Shown here piece by piece: positions 24,401 through 35,660 of a stretch of DNA of 64,000 nt. The stretch lies in assembly GCA_003956705.1 (NCBI GenBank), contig QZCP01000590.1, forward strand, positions 124,001 through 188,000, read 5' to 3'. The stretch is from Brevipalpus yothersi (Eukaryota > Arthropoda > Arachnida > Trombidiformes > Tenuipalpidae). Below the pieces are notes generated by a model that did not search any database, was not told where the DNA came from, and was given only the letters and a program-made list of their open reading frames with translations. Within the stretch, counting starts at the first letter, position 1; every line of letters begins with the position of its first letter. A program made the position numbers and the translations under genes.

Positions 24401-27400
24401 ACCTACAAAATGAGTGGTAACACTATTGAGCATCCATTAGGACTTGAGCTTCCACTTTTACTGTGTCCAGGCAGCAAAGATGCGGATAAAAGTGTTTCAA
24501 TTTCAATTGAAGACTCAGAATTTTCCGAACCAGTGCCAATAGCATCTGCTGGCAATAGAGGTAATGTTGTTGCAAAGAGTAAAGATGACTTCAACTATTG
24601 TGTCTCTGTGGAAACCGAACTCTCTGAATTTTCATTGACCAACATTGTCACCCTCAGTCCATTCTATTCGATTATTAACAAAACAAGTAAAGATATTGAA
24701 GTCACTGATAATGATAAAGAATGGTCATTGGTTGAGGGTAAGAGTAGAACTTCTCTATGGCCAACCGATGCTCAATGTTTCATCATTATTCGATGTGCTG
24801 AGTCAAAAGAGCAACAATCTAAGCGTATTTCGTTGAAAAATGAATTGACCACTCTGTTTACCATCAATGATATCATTTTATCTGTCAGTGTAAACATTCG
24901 TGAAAATGATATACTTGTACAAGTGTGCGATTATTTTCAAGGTTCAGCTCCAGTGCAAATTTTCAATCTACTAGAAGATGCTTTTGTTTACGGTCAAAGT
25001 TCAGTTAAAACTCGCAAGCAGCTTCCCTCTCGTCAAAGTGTATACTTCACCTGGAATGATCCATCGAAAAATCCACTTAAATTAGCATGGAAGGTTCCAG
25101 ATGTGATGGAAAATGAAATAGACGTGGATGTTACAAAAGATGCTTTCGGAGAATCTGAAAAAGGTTCAATTTATTGGGCCTGTTTTGTGTATGGACAACA
25201 GAGAATTCTTCTCATCACACAAGATCGAGCTTTAACGGAAGCTTCAACTAAGGTATTTCGTTGTCTGTGAGAAGAAAATTATTTTCCTAACCGATTCAAA
25301 ATTTACAATTTCCAATTTTCTAGCAAACTGAAGTCAACCATCCTCTCGTTGATCTGGAAGTAAACATCAGAGGAATTGGGATCTCTCTCGTTGATGATGA
25401 GTTACAGAGAGAGGTGATGTATGTCAGTATAATGAGGTAATTTTGAATTATTTTCGATCTTGATTCACGAATAGTTGATTTAAATAATTTTCTCGAACAT
25501 AAGAGTAATTTCTTGATTAGTAGAGATGGTGATTGCTTCTCCAAAATTTCAACAAAAATTTACTATCATGCTCAATTCTCTTTCAGCTCAGACTATGTCT
25601 GGGAAGTTCGTCAGTATGGGAAGCGGCATTACAAGCCTTTAGCCTTCCATGAGATTGATGAGTTGGAAGAAATTTATCAAGAAATGAAAGGGGCTAAAAA
25701 AGCTCTCAAAGCTATCGAAGCTCCGGTAGATGCAAGGGCTTCCGATTCTTCTCAACATACTGGACTTCCAGAATCATCAGGATTTTCCAAGTCCTCTAGA
25801 CATGCAAAGTCTTCCAAGCCCACTAAATCTCCAAAATCTTCTGAGCGTGCTAAAACTTCAAAACCTCCAAAGTCTCCCAAATCATCCGAATCTTATGGAT
25901 CTCCTGGGTCTTCCGAGTCGTCCGGGTCACCTGTATCTTCTGGATCGTCTGAATCATCGGCATCTTCCTCTGAAACTTCAGAGACATCTAAGCTTTCCAA
26001 AGCTTCCGAAAAACCTGTAAAGCTCAAATCTGCTAAAGCTTCTAGAAGTTCTAGTATTCCACAGACTTCCAGAGATTCTGAAACTTCCGGAAAGCCAGAA
26101 AACTCACCAACTTCAAAAGATTCCGAATCTTCGGAAAAGCTCGAGAGCTCACCATCTCTCAAAGATTCCAAATCTTCTGGAACAGAAACACCGCCAGAAG
26201 AAAAGGGTCGAGTCATCAAAAAAATTGAAGAATTGAAACTTGATTTGACTGATGAAAAGGAGATGAAAGTACTAGAACCTTTCCATGGTTCCCTTAGACG
26301 TAGGCCATCAAATAGTATTTGGGTAGCAGTTTCCGTTTCAGAGCATGTTGTCCAGCTACACTTGAAAGTATTTCAATTCCAAGTAGACAATCAGATGGAC
26401 GATTATTTTTTTCCGGTTGTTATTGCTCGAAAGCTACCAGAGCCATCAGTTGCTCTCACAAGTGAACCAAAGCCATTTCTGGAAGTCAGTATGGTGATGC
26501 AAAAACAGATGAATATGGTGAGATTTAATTATCTTGCCGTTCTCATACAAGAACTGATGGTTCAGATTGATGGTGTATTTCTTCTTGGTTTGGTCAAATT
26601 TGCTTCAGCAATTAAAGCTCAAGATATAGATTATGAGGAGAAAATAAGGCAAAGCATAGAGAAAGCTTTCAGAGACAAAACTGACTACTCAAACGTTGCC
26701 TCATCATCTAAAATTCATTGTGATCTTATTCATATATCACCCATAAAAGCGGAAGTCAGTTTTACTCTCATCGACAGCAGGGTGATATCCTTTATTCCTG
26801 TGATTGATTTTCTACTAAGATCATTATGTGTTACGCTGAGTGAATTTCGTGAACTTGTGTTCAAAATTAGTTATTTTGAGCGAAAAAATGTGCTCATGAA
26901 TGGTGGCGAATTGGTTTCCGAAATAGTAGGACACTATGTACGTCAAGGATTGTCACAATTTTATGTGGTTGTTCTTGGTTTCGGTGTTCTCGGTAATCCT
27001 GCTGGTGTGCTACTGGGACTGGGCCAAGGAATTGGGGACCTTTTCTATGAGCCCTATCTGGGTATTATTGAAGGACCGCAAGAATTTGTTCGTGGTTTGG
27101 GAATCGGTGTCCACTCATTGATGAAAGGTACAGTCGGTGGTGCTGCTGGAGCTATGGAAAAAATTACCGGTACACTTGGCCAAGGAATTGCGACCTTAAG
27201 TTTGGATGATGAAGAGATCAAGAAAAGAGCTGAAAAGTTGAGAGACAAACCTGGTTTAGTTGAAAGAGGAGGAATGCTGCTATCAGGTGTTGCTGGAGGA
27301 ATAACTGGTGTTGTGACTAAACCCCTTAAAGGGCATCAGCAAGGAGGAATCTCAGGATTGTTGAAAGGTTTTGGACGTGGTGTTTTGGGAGTTGTGGCTG

Positions 27401-28087
27401 ATCCTGTCACTGGAGTACTTGATTTTGCTAGTGGAGCTTTTTCGGGTGTGAAGGATGCCATCGACTGTGTTGAAGATACAACCAGACAGAGACCACCTCG
27501 TAACTTTTATCCAGATGGAATAATACGTCCATACAAAAAGCATGAAGCATTGGGAAATTTTATGTATAAATATATTACCCGAGGAGAATCACAAGATCAT
27601 TATGTGTCTCACTATATTTTGAATGAAGATACTGTTCTGATAGTTACTGACCAGCGAATTATCATGGCTGTTGATGACTCTTCCGGCGTCTATAATCTTA
27701 TGTGGGATGAGCCAATATCCACCATCAGAAGTGTACAAATTTTGGATGACATCAAATTGCAGTTGGAAGTGGTGAGTTATCTAGAATGAAGAAAATGGAA
27801 ACTTGAATATCTCATGTCTTCCAATAGTCCACTTGTTATACTTTAATCACTTCAATTAACCTTATTTTGATCATCTAGGGCTCTAAAAAAGCGAAACTTA
27901 GAAGTCATAAGATGTCTTGTTCAACAGCTACTATAGCTGAGGTAAGTGAAATTTGGCTAACGGATTTTTTATCTTAATGATTATAAATATGGTCGATCTT
28001 TTCTAGAGGGCGAAAAAAGGTTTGGATGTGCTGATAAAAAAACGAGATTCAAAGAAAAAGCGCTCATCTTCTCCACTTCAAGCCTAG
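18483..28087 (+). CDS. VPS13-type bridge lipid transfer protein, copy 2
   Basis: Ten exons: 18483-18579, 18761-18943, 19005-19106, 19207-19338, 19413-21236, 21339-25252, 25324-25436, 25587-27771, 27879-27941 and 28007-28087, giving 2897 aa. It starts MFDSIVTNFLNKYVKDYVEE, close to VPS13 N termini. Exons 1, 2, 3 and 7 have exactly the same lengths (97, 183, 102, 113) as in copy 1, and all phases match. The chorein, groove, adaptor-binding-like (GGPRAFGFPE, FSPFWMVNNTGKKLTYK) and C-terminal segments (GFGVLGNPAGVLLGLGQGIG, DLFYEPYLGI, GIIRPYKKHEALG) are all present. Three low-complexity insertions are absent from copy 1: KEESKEGS/EEPKKGS repeats at about residues 1363-1415, a K/S/E/G run at about 1531-1572, and a long Ser/Pro/Lys/Glu-rich segment at about 2172-2325. 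The last two exons encode a Lys-rich tail unlike copy 1's end. Expected role: bulk phospholipid transfer at organelle contacts. The two copies may be specialised for different contacts. Confidence 0.9.
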
Positions 28088-28793
28088 AACTTTTTACTCG
28101 GTCGATTTATCGGATATTGACTCTCGTTGACCAGAACTTGAATCTCGATGGTGTATCAAAACTCGATCTTCCACTTGAAAATGCTATAGAACTTTCCTCT
28201 AATTTTTATATTGAGAAGTTTTTCCATTATTTTCAATTTTTTTCCCTGAATACTTTCCCAGATACATTTATTATCATGATTGCTAGAATTAAAAATTTTC
28301 CAAAATTATAAATCATTAGACTTAACTCTTCCCCAAGTTTCACCTTCTCCACTATGCAATCTCTATCTTTCTCCCCAGATCTATCATAATTTATGGTGCG
28401 AATAACCTAATCTCGAATGGCAGTTTCTATTTTCTCTTAAATTAATCCAGCCTACAGATACTGATAAGTTCTCGCCGAGAAGTGAAAAAGAAATGGAACA
28501 AGATGTACCGTTATACATAACGTACACATAAGTAGACAGGAAAATTTTTTTCAACCAAGCCAACAACATATTCTCTCTTAAAGTGAACATTCATACAGTG
28601 AGCATGATTCCGACTACTCACAGATCAGCTTCCAGCATTTCGTATTGAAAGATGAAGAAAGTTTCTCTTTCCGGATTCAGACTTACAGAATATATTGGCC
28701 TTCATCCCCATCCCCATCATGAAGAGCATCTCTCTCTCTCTCTCTCTTTCTCTCTCTTCCTTGCTCTCTTCTCTCTCTCTCTCTCTTCTCTCT

Positions 28794-28828
<35 letters not shown>

Positions 28829-29692
28829 TCTCTCTCATCAGCCGAAAGATTTCGAAGCTTGGTGCTGCAGCCGCCTGAGCGCTGCATCTCGACCAGGAAA
28901 AGCTGCTTCATGCTGTACTGTGTCTGCGATTCCTTGTGTTATTGTTATGATTGCTTTACCCTGTTACCTTCACTTTGACCACTTATAAGTGATACATATT
29001 GATCACATTAATTAATGTGATTATTTAATATGATTTCTATAGTCTTCAAAGTGTCCTAATTTATATATATTATCCACTAATATGTGGATTATCTAGGTTA
29101 ATTAATGATTTTTTTCGACCCCACTTTTATCAGCTATCAAAGATCATCAAAGGGGTGTCAACCTTGAACGCAAGATGGCGACATACAGATGAGAGATGGA
29201 AAAAATAATCTCTTCTCGGTTGAAGAGAAGAAGCTTGAATGCTGCTTGTTCATGAGTTCATGGCAGCGAGAAGATATACATACATACACATTTTTAATCC
29301 GATTTTAATCGGAAATAAAGAGTAAGTAGAATGATTGTTGATTTCTTTTGGTGATCAATTTGTTGATTATATTGTTTTGTAATGTTTACTTACAGTGTAT
29401 GATCATCTGTGGATATGTTTTAATGTCCAATCAATCGTCCTTTGAACCAGCTACTTCATGAGTGCTTTTTTTCCATCTACTCAACATCAACAACAACAGC
29501 AACGTTTACTATCATCATCGATTATTATTATTTCTACTACTACTGCTACTATTATCACTTGCTGCTATTGCTTTAAAGCTATTCTTTTGTGCTCACACTG
29601 TGACTAATCTTTTGGTCTGATCAGCTAAAATTTTGGTGCATCACCTTTCAACTTATATTGTCCCCATTTAATTGCCTTGCTTATTGCTCACC
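28088..29692. other. Intergenic region with CT microsatellite
   Basis: Between the VPS13 copy 2 stop and the TFIIF-alpha start. It contains an imperfect CT run at about 28729-28826. No gene is supported; open frames over the repeat are Ser-Leu artefacts. The part just before 29692 probably holds the TFIIF-alpha 5' untranslated region. Confidence 0.6.
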
Positions 29693-31520
29693 ATGGCTCA
29701 GGAATATGTTGTACGGGCTCCTCAGTAAGTCAAATAATGATTAACTATATCTCTCTCTTTTTAACTTTGCAAATCAAATAAGGAAACTTACGCATTGTGG
29801 TACTTTTTTGTGCATTTCTTTTCGGTTTTCCAGTGAGAATAATAAGAAATTCAACGTGATGAGATTTGCAAACTCGCTTAATGTTGATGTCACCAATTGG
29901 AAGATGGCTCGCATGGAACGAGAGCGAACAATTAAAACTGAGCGAGTAGTCACAGAAGAAGCTCCTAAATTTGGATTGGGTTCTGAGTTTGGAAAAGATG
30001 CTCGTGAAGAAGCTAAAAGAAGAAAATATGGTTCATTGAGATCAAAAAAGGATATTGAAGATGTACCTTGGCTTCTCAAAGTTGCTAGTAAGAATGGTAA
30101 AAAGTAAGTCATCCCTTGGTTAGCTTGGTTGATCATTATCATGATTGTTTGCTACTCTCTTCCTCTTCCATGTTTACCATAACAGTCGTTACAAGGGAAC
30201 CCGAGAAGGCGGTGTCACCGAAAATACTTCTTACTATGTATTCTTTCAAGCTCATGATGGAGCTTTTGAAGCTTTCCCTGTCAGTGAATGGTATAATTTC
30301 ATGTCAATCCCCAAGTACAAAGCTCTCACCGCAGAGGAGGCCGAAGAGCAGTTTGAGAAAAGGGATAAAATTTTGAACCATTTTGCTGTGATGGTAGAGG
30401 CCAAAAAACGTCAAGGAGCTGGCGAAGGAGAAACAAGTACCAGCAGTGAAAATAAAATCCTAAAAAATATCAAAAGAGAAAAAGAATTTAAAGTCACAGA
30501 GCTAGATGAGTGGGGCGATTCAGAAAAGAGTAGTGATGATGAAGATAAATCCATGGAAGATGAGAAAGGAAAATCGAAATCAAAGGGTAAAGGTAAAGCT
30601 CCTGCCCGGAAGAAAAAGAAGAAGAAGAAGGATTCTGATGACGATAATGATAGTGAGCCTTTAGAAGAAAGTGATGAGGGCGACTTCGATACGAGAGAAG
30701 TTGATTATATGTCAGACTCATCCTCATCGGAAGATGAGATTGAGTCAAAAGTCAACCAAGAAATGAAAGGAGTTGAAGATGAGGATGCTTTGAGGAAGCT
30801 CGTCTTATCAGATGATGATGAAGATGAAGAAGAAGAGGACCCAAACAAGCCCAAAGATTCATCTGCACCAGCCAAGTCTGCTGCCGAGGCTGATCAGAAG
30901 GTCACCACTTTAGATCCTAAAGCTAAAAAAGAGAAAGGAAACTGTAAGTTGAATGTTTCGTTTATGTTGAGTCGCTCACTAGTCTCTTTTATCTTTTTAC
31001 AGCTGACTCAGAAAGTTCTGTCTCAGAAGATTCTGACGATTCAGATCTGGATGATTCGAAATTCACTAGTGCCATGTTTATGCCACGTGAAAATAGCAAC
31101 AAGAGTAAAAATGGTTCCGACCAAAGTGCATCAAGCAGCCGAGCCAATACTCCTATGACTGAGCAAGCATCCAATGATGGTAAAGATAGTAGTGAAACTA
31201 AAGAAAAAATTATGAACAACAAGAGGAAACTAGTTGGACAAGCCACAAGTAGCCCTAGTAATTCCGTTCCAAATAAGAGACCTAGGCCAAATGATAATGG
31301 AAATGGTGATGAAACTATTTCTGAGGAAGCTGTTCGAAGATATTTAATGCGTAAGCCCATGACAACACCAGAACTTCTCAAAAAATTCAAATGTAAAAAA
31401 GTTCCATTAGACAAAGATGAATTGGTTCGTAAGATAGCAGAAATATTGAAAAAATTGAATCCCGAGAGGCAAACTATAAAAGGTAAACTCTATCTATCTG
31501 TAAAGCCTGACCAACCTTAG
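29693..31520 (+). CDS. GTF2F1: Transcription initiation factor IIF subunit alpha (RAP74)
   Basis: Four exons: 29693-29724, 29834-30103, 30186-30943 and 31003-31520, giving 525 aa, close to the usual size (human about 517). TFIIF is a heterodimer that binds RNA polymerase II and supports initiation and elongation. N-terminal dimerisation region: MAQEYVVRAP, KKFNVMRFANSLNVDVTNW, FGLGSEFGKDAREEAKRRKY, VPWLLKVASKNGKNRYKGTR, EGGVTENTSYYVFFQAHDGA and FEAFPVSEWYNF (about 5-175). The centre is a long acidic/basic Ser-rich linker (KKKKKKKDSDDDND, SDSSSSEDEIE). The C-terminal winged helix that contacts the FCP1 phosphatase covers about the last 65 residues (SEEAVRRYLMRKPMTTPELL, KKFKCKKV, LKKLNPERQTIKGKLYLSVK). 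All phases and splice sites fit. It heads a plus-strand cluster with PC4 and RTF1. Confidence 0.95.
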
Positions 31521-31973
31521 CCTAACTCTCAGGAGAAAACTTAGTGAATATCGATTCTTATTTATTAAGACCTTATTTTCACACCCGACGAAAAGGACTC
31601 TCGAATATTGTTGATCACTCCATGTAAAGCAGGCCTATTTTCAATGTTCAAATAAAATTGCAAGTTTATCAATTTCTAATCAATCTTACCCAAACTTGAG
31701 CCAATCCTTATCTCTTTCCCACTCTTTAGACATTGACTCTGATTTCACTCAATCCTTGATGTTCCAAATCTTGTGAATTCTAATTATCAATCACGAATCA
31801 TCTTACCACATCTCTCTCCTAGGTTTCCATCGTCTGAACAAGTCTTATTTTCAACCTCATCATCTGATCCTGTATTTTACACAGGTGATCTATGGAATTG
31901 GCTTTTCCTAGGCGAAAAGTTGTGTTCAGTTAAGGAAATCTGAACCAGTTTTCTTTCATTTCGATTTACTTTA

Positions 31974-32044
31974 GCGTCAGTGGTTCAGCGGTAGAATGGA
32001 TGCCTCCCACGCATTCGACCCGGGTTCGACTCCCGGCTGACGCA
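31974..32044 (+). tRNA. tRNA-Gly (anticodon CCC)
   Basis: A 71-base cloverleaf. The acceptor stem pairs GCGTCAG (31974-31980) with CTGACGC (32037-32043), followed by discriminator A. A-box TGGTTCAGCGG and B-box GGTTCGACTC are present. The anticodon stem-loop ATGC-CTCCCAC-GCAT places CCC as the anticodon. No intron and no encoded CCA. A run of six T at 32046-32051 is a typical RNA polymerase III terminator. Embedded between two polymerase II genes on the same strand. Confidence 0.95.
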
Positions 32045-32045
32045 A

Positions 32046-32051
32046 TTTTTT
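32046..32051 (+). terminator. RNA polymerase III T-run terminator of tRNA-Gly
   Basis: Six consecutive T starting two bases after the tRNA 3' end. Confidence 0.75.
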
Positions 32052-32884
32052 CCACAGTTTTTTGTTTTTTCGTGGTTCCAATCCATTTTTTGGCCACCGA
32101 CATTCGAGTAGGATGTGCACAGAATTCGAGATGATGGATCAAATCCATTCACATTGATGATAGAAGCCTACATCAGGGGAACTATGACGTGTTAAAACAA
32201 GCTCTTGATTAAGAAATTGAGTGAGAGAGAGTAGGAAAGAGAGAGAATAATTCGCTAAAGAATAATTATTCAAAGTGGATCATCATTTATGAGCAGATTT
32301 TGATTCGTCGAGAGAAAGGATCTGGACCCATCTAAAAATTTCATCTCAATCTAGATTTTTCTTAATCATCCACACTTTATCATTATTCGAAATGAGTGTT
32401 GGTGATCATCTTGATCTGATGACTAGAGATCAAATCGACTCGGCTAGTCGATAATAAAGTTCATTAAATGTTCATTATTCGTTATGGCATCGATTGACCC
32501 TCACAACTCTTTTACAAGACAATCATTCTCACCCAACATAAAGAACCATAACCACTGTTTCGTGATTGAAAATTCAATTGTGATAATATTTACTTCCGGT
32601 CAGCATCTACTCATCACTCTGACCAGTTGAATTCATGTATATTCAACAATTTTTGCGCTCTTTCTTCGCTTTTGAACACATTTTTTGATTCGCTTTGAGC
32701 GTCTCTCGCAACGCCTTTTCTCTCTCTCCCATGAAAAGAGTCTCATTGTTATCTCTGGCGGTTAAAGAGTCTGTCATACTTTCTCTCTCCTGTTGATTGT
32801 CGTTGAGTTTTTTTTGTTTTGGATAATTTTTTCCTCCTCACAATCGATTGATTCACCTCTGATTACCTGGACTGAAGATTGAAA
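32052..32884. other. Intergenic region upstream of PC4
   Basis: About 830 bases without a recognised gene, AT-rich with scattered pyrimidine runs. The last part probably carries the PC4 promoter and 5' untranslated region. Confidence 0.5.
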
Positions 32885-33436
32885 ATGCCTAAATATTCGT
32901 CAAAGAAAGGTATGTATATGAAGTTGTGCTTGTATAATTACTACTGATCATAAATGGGATTGCTGCATGTATTTGTGTGTTGCAATCGGTTTGAGTCGAT
33001 TTCATCATTCATGGTTGAGCATTGTTTGCTTTATGTTAAACGTTCGATTGATGATTTCCAGGTGGATCTAGACACTCATCGGGTGCAGGAAGTAGTGTCG
33101 GTGGCGAGTCTCAAGATGTCAAGTTTAAATTGAGTAACAACCGGTTCGTTTCTGTTGGTTCATTTAAGGGTAAAGTTCGTGTTGACATTCGAGAATACTA
33201 TCTGAATGATAATGGTGAAAAGAAGCCTGGCAAAAAGGGTATCAGTTTGTCTATGGAAGAATGGGACAAACTGAAAGACATGATTTCTGATATCGATAAA
33301 GCAGCTGGTAAATCAGATTCCGAGTCAGCCAAAGAGGGATCAGATGAATCGGTTAGTATTTATCGATTTTCAAATAATTTTTCTATTACTCACCTTATTG
33401 ATTGTCTTTCTTCTTTCGCTACAGAATGATTCGTAA
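32885..33436 (+). CDS. SUB1: Transcriptional coactivator PC4 / SUB1
   Basis: Three exons: 32885-32909, 33062-33351 and 33425-33436, giving 108 aa. PC4 is a nuclear single-stranded-DNA-binding dimer that stimulates activated RNA polymerase II transcription. The conserved core is clear: VKFKLSNNRFVSVGSFKGKV, RVDIREYYLNDNGEKKPGKK, GISLSMEEWDKLKDMISDID. The N-terminal Ser/Lys-rich tail (MPKYSSKKGGSRHSSG) is typical of the phosphorylated tail in animals. The final exon adds only Asn-Asp-Ser before the stop. Without that splice the frame continues about 25 residues into intron 2. The acidic Ser/Glu end after the core is slightly longer than in human PC4. Confidence 0.93.
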
Positions 33437-34159
33437 ATGAATCTCACCAGAAGTTCAGGACACTTCAAAATCTTACCAGTGTTCGCATAGTGAAAGTTTT
33501 CTCATTTCCATTTCATTTTCAATATTTTCTTTCATTTATTCTCACAATCCATATTCTTCAGGATTGTGCAATTTTTTTCTCTCTCTCTCTAACACTCAAT
33601 TATGTAAATCAATTTATGATTCTATATACACCAAGGTGTTTTCTTTGAGCTGATTTTTTCATCGCTTTCATTCACCTAATACACCAAACTTCGCACTCAC
33701 TGTCACTTATCATATTCATGTCCCTTGAAATTGACATCAAGTTCAGGACAGCTTGTCACAATTTTGAGAAGTTAATTTCGTTTATTGACAATCAAGTTGA
33801 TAGTTGAGATCAAGTTTCAAATTGCCCGCGTAATTAGCGTGAAGTAAACAAAAAATTCTGTTTCATCAGATGAAAAAAGCGTGGAAAGTTGAAAATGGTT
33901 TATGTGGGCAACATACCGATCATTTGATTGAACTATGATTAGTTCTAGATTCAGGGTGAAATACTTCACTAGTGAAATTGATCGGTGTTGAGTGTTGTGT
34001 TGATTTTGTTTCGTTTCACCTGTTGTCAAAGGTAATGAAATGTGACACATTGAGCAATTCAGAACGGCTTATTTTAATAGGTTTTCTCTTTCATTTTTCC
34101 CATGTACAGGTCTTATCTGGTAGTTCATCGAAACAAATTTTCATTGCTGCTCTGTGGGC
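33437..34159. other. Intergenic region between PC4 and METTL1
   Basis: About 720 bases; probably the PC4 3' untranslated region and the METTL1 promoter and 5' untranslated region. No gene recognised. Confidence 0.5.
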
Positions 34160-34897
34160 ATGGCAAAACTCCCACAGAAAAAGTATTATCGACAGCGTGC
34201 TCATGCCAATCCGATTGCTGACCATTGTTTCGATTATCCGGTCAATCCTGGCTCCATGGATTGGAGTGAGTTGTATCCGGTGTCAATTTTACGAGAAAAA
34301 CGAGTAGAAAATCTAGATATTGGCTGTGGATATGGAGGATTGTTGATCACCTTGGCTAAGACATATCCTGATATGTTATCTCTTGGGATGGAGATCAGGG
34401 TTAAAGTTAGTGATTTTGTTCGCGATCGAATAAAAGCAATGAGAGAAGAGTATCCAAACACATATGACAATATTGCTTGCATTCGAAGTAATGCGATGAA
34501 ATATCTTCCTAACTATTTCCAAAAAGGACAGCTTAAAAAATTATTCTTCTTGTTCCCTGATCCTCATTTTAAGAAGCAAAAACACAAATGGCGAATTATA
34601 AGTGAACCTCTTTTAGCCGAATATGCTTTCATACTCGCCGTTGGAGGAATTGCTTATTTTGCCACTGATGTGGAGGAATTATTCGAATGGATGAATGATC
34701 ACTTCAAATCTCATCCACTTTTTGAAGCACTTGGAGATAAAGAAACTGAGAATGATCCCATCTATCATCAACTGTTCGATTGTACTGAGGAAGGCAAGAA
34801 GGTGTCAAGAGCTGGAGGTAAAAAGTTTTTGGCTGCCTACAAGAGAATTTCTGATCCTTACCAAGGCTTCAACAAATCACAGCCCATGGAGCATTGA
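34160..34897 (+). CDS. METTL1: tRNA (guanine-N7-)-methyltransferase catalytic subunit
   Basis: Single exon of 245 aa. The enzyme (Trm8/METTL1) transfers methyl from S-adenosylmethionine to N7 of G46 in tRNA, working with a WD-repeat partner (WDR4/Trm82). Family signatures in order: LPQKKYYRQRAHANPIADHC, DWSELYPVSI, the SAM-binding loop LDIGCGYGGLL (near residues 50-60), SLGMEIRVKVSDFV, KLFFLFPDPHFKKQKHKWRI and YFATDVEELFEWM. Length matches the family core. I chose the ATG at 34160 rather than any non-ATG upstream codon because the next residues (AKLPQKKYYRQR) begin exactly where the family does. No partner WDR4 gene is in the window. Confidence 0.95.
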   Translation: MAKLPQKKYYRQRAHANPIADHCFDYPVNPGSMDWSELYPVSILREKRVENLDIGCGYGGLLITLAKTYPDMLSLGMEIRVKVSDFVRDRIKAMREEYPNTYDNIACIRSNAMKYLPNYFQKGQLKKLFFLFPDPHFKKQKHKWRIISEPLLAEYAFILAVGGIAYFATDVEELFEWMNDHFKSHPLFEALGDKETENDPIYHQLFDCTEEGKKVSRAGGKKFLAAYKRISDPYQGFNKSQPMEH

Positions 34898-35660
34898 TTT
34901 GATCTAAGTTCCGGTGTCTCGGTACAGAATAATATCTACAGCTTTTTTCAGACCTACTCCGAGCTGTCTAAAGTATCTCATTGATGATTTTGAGATCTAA
35001 ATTCATCAACTTGGACCGATCGAACCCCATACAAGTCAAAATCAAGTTGTTGCCAGCTCGAATAGAGGTGATATTTAAATCCTCATAAGTAATGCTAATG
35101 TCATTTTACACCTCATTGAGTATCCTATATTGCTGATAAAATGTTGAAATTGATCAACTATCAACTCCATGTACATGTAATTATGTATCATCTTATCGAT
35201 TTAAAATCGTCTCAAGCATATCTCTTTCCCTTCACGCGCATTCATAATACATCTCTCTGTATATCTTTCACTTTCCTTGCAGCGTAGATCCCATTCTTAC
35301 CCTCCTTTCATTCAATTCTTGACCCATCACTCTCTCTCTCTCTCTCTCTAACTGCATAAATCCCATGTAAATCAATTAATTATTTCAACTAACGGTATCG
35401 CCTGAATGGTCAACTTTTACCGCCAACATGTAGATTTAAAATGTTGCCAGTATCTGTTCACCAGGTGGACTTGAGGCGACTTTCTCTCTTGTTTTGTGTA
35501 TTGTATGTGCATGTAAAAGATTGTGGAAAAAATGTTGCCAGCAAAATGATCACTTTTGCTGCTGGCCTCATCAATTATTTCCACATCTTTTTTTGATTAT
35601 TTTTAATATCTTAAATTAATTTACTGTTTCACTTGAGACTGTGTTCGTGTGTGTACCATA
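34898..35660. other. Intergenic region between METTL1 and RTF1
   Basis: About 760 bases without a recognised gene; a short CT run lies near 35332-35349. Confidence 0.5.

Noticed and set aside
28652..28988. Ser-Leu rich frames about 100 residues long
   Set aside because: CT microsatellite; no flanking coding signal.
30989..31414. 141-residue minus-strand frame
   Set aside because: Antisense of TFIIF-alpha exon 4.
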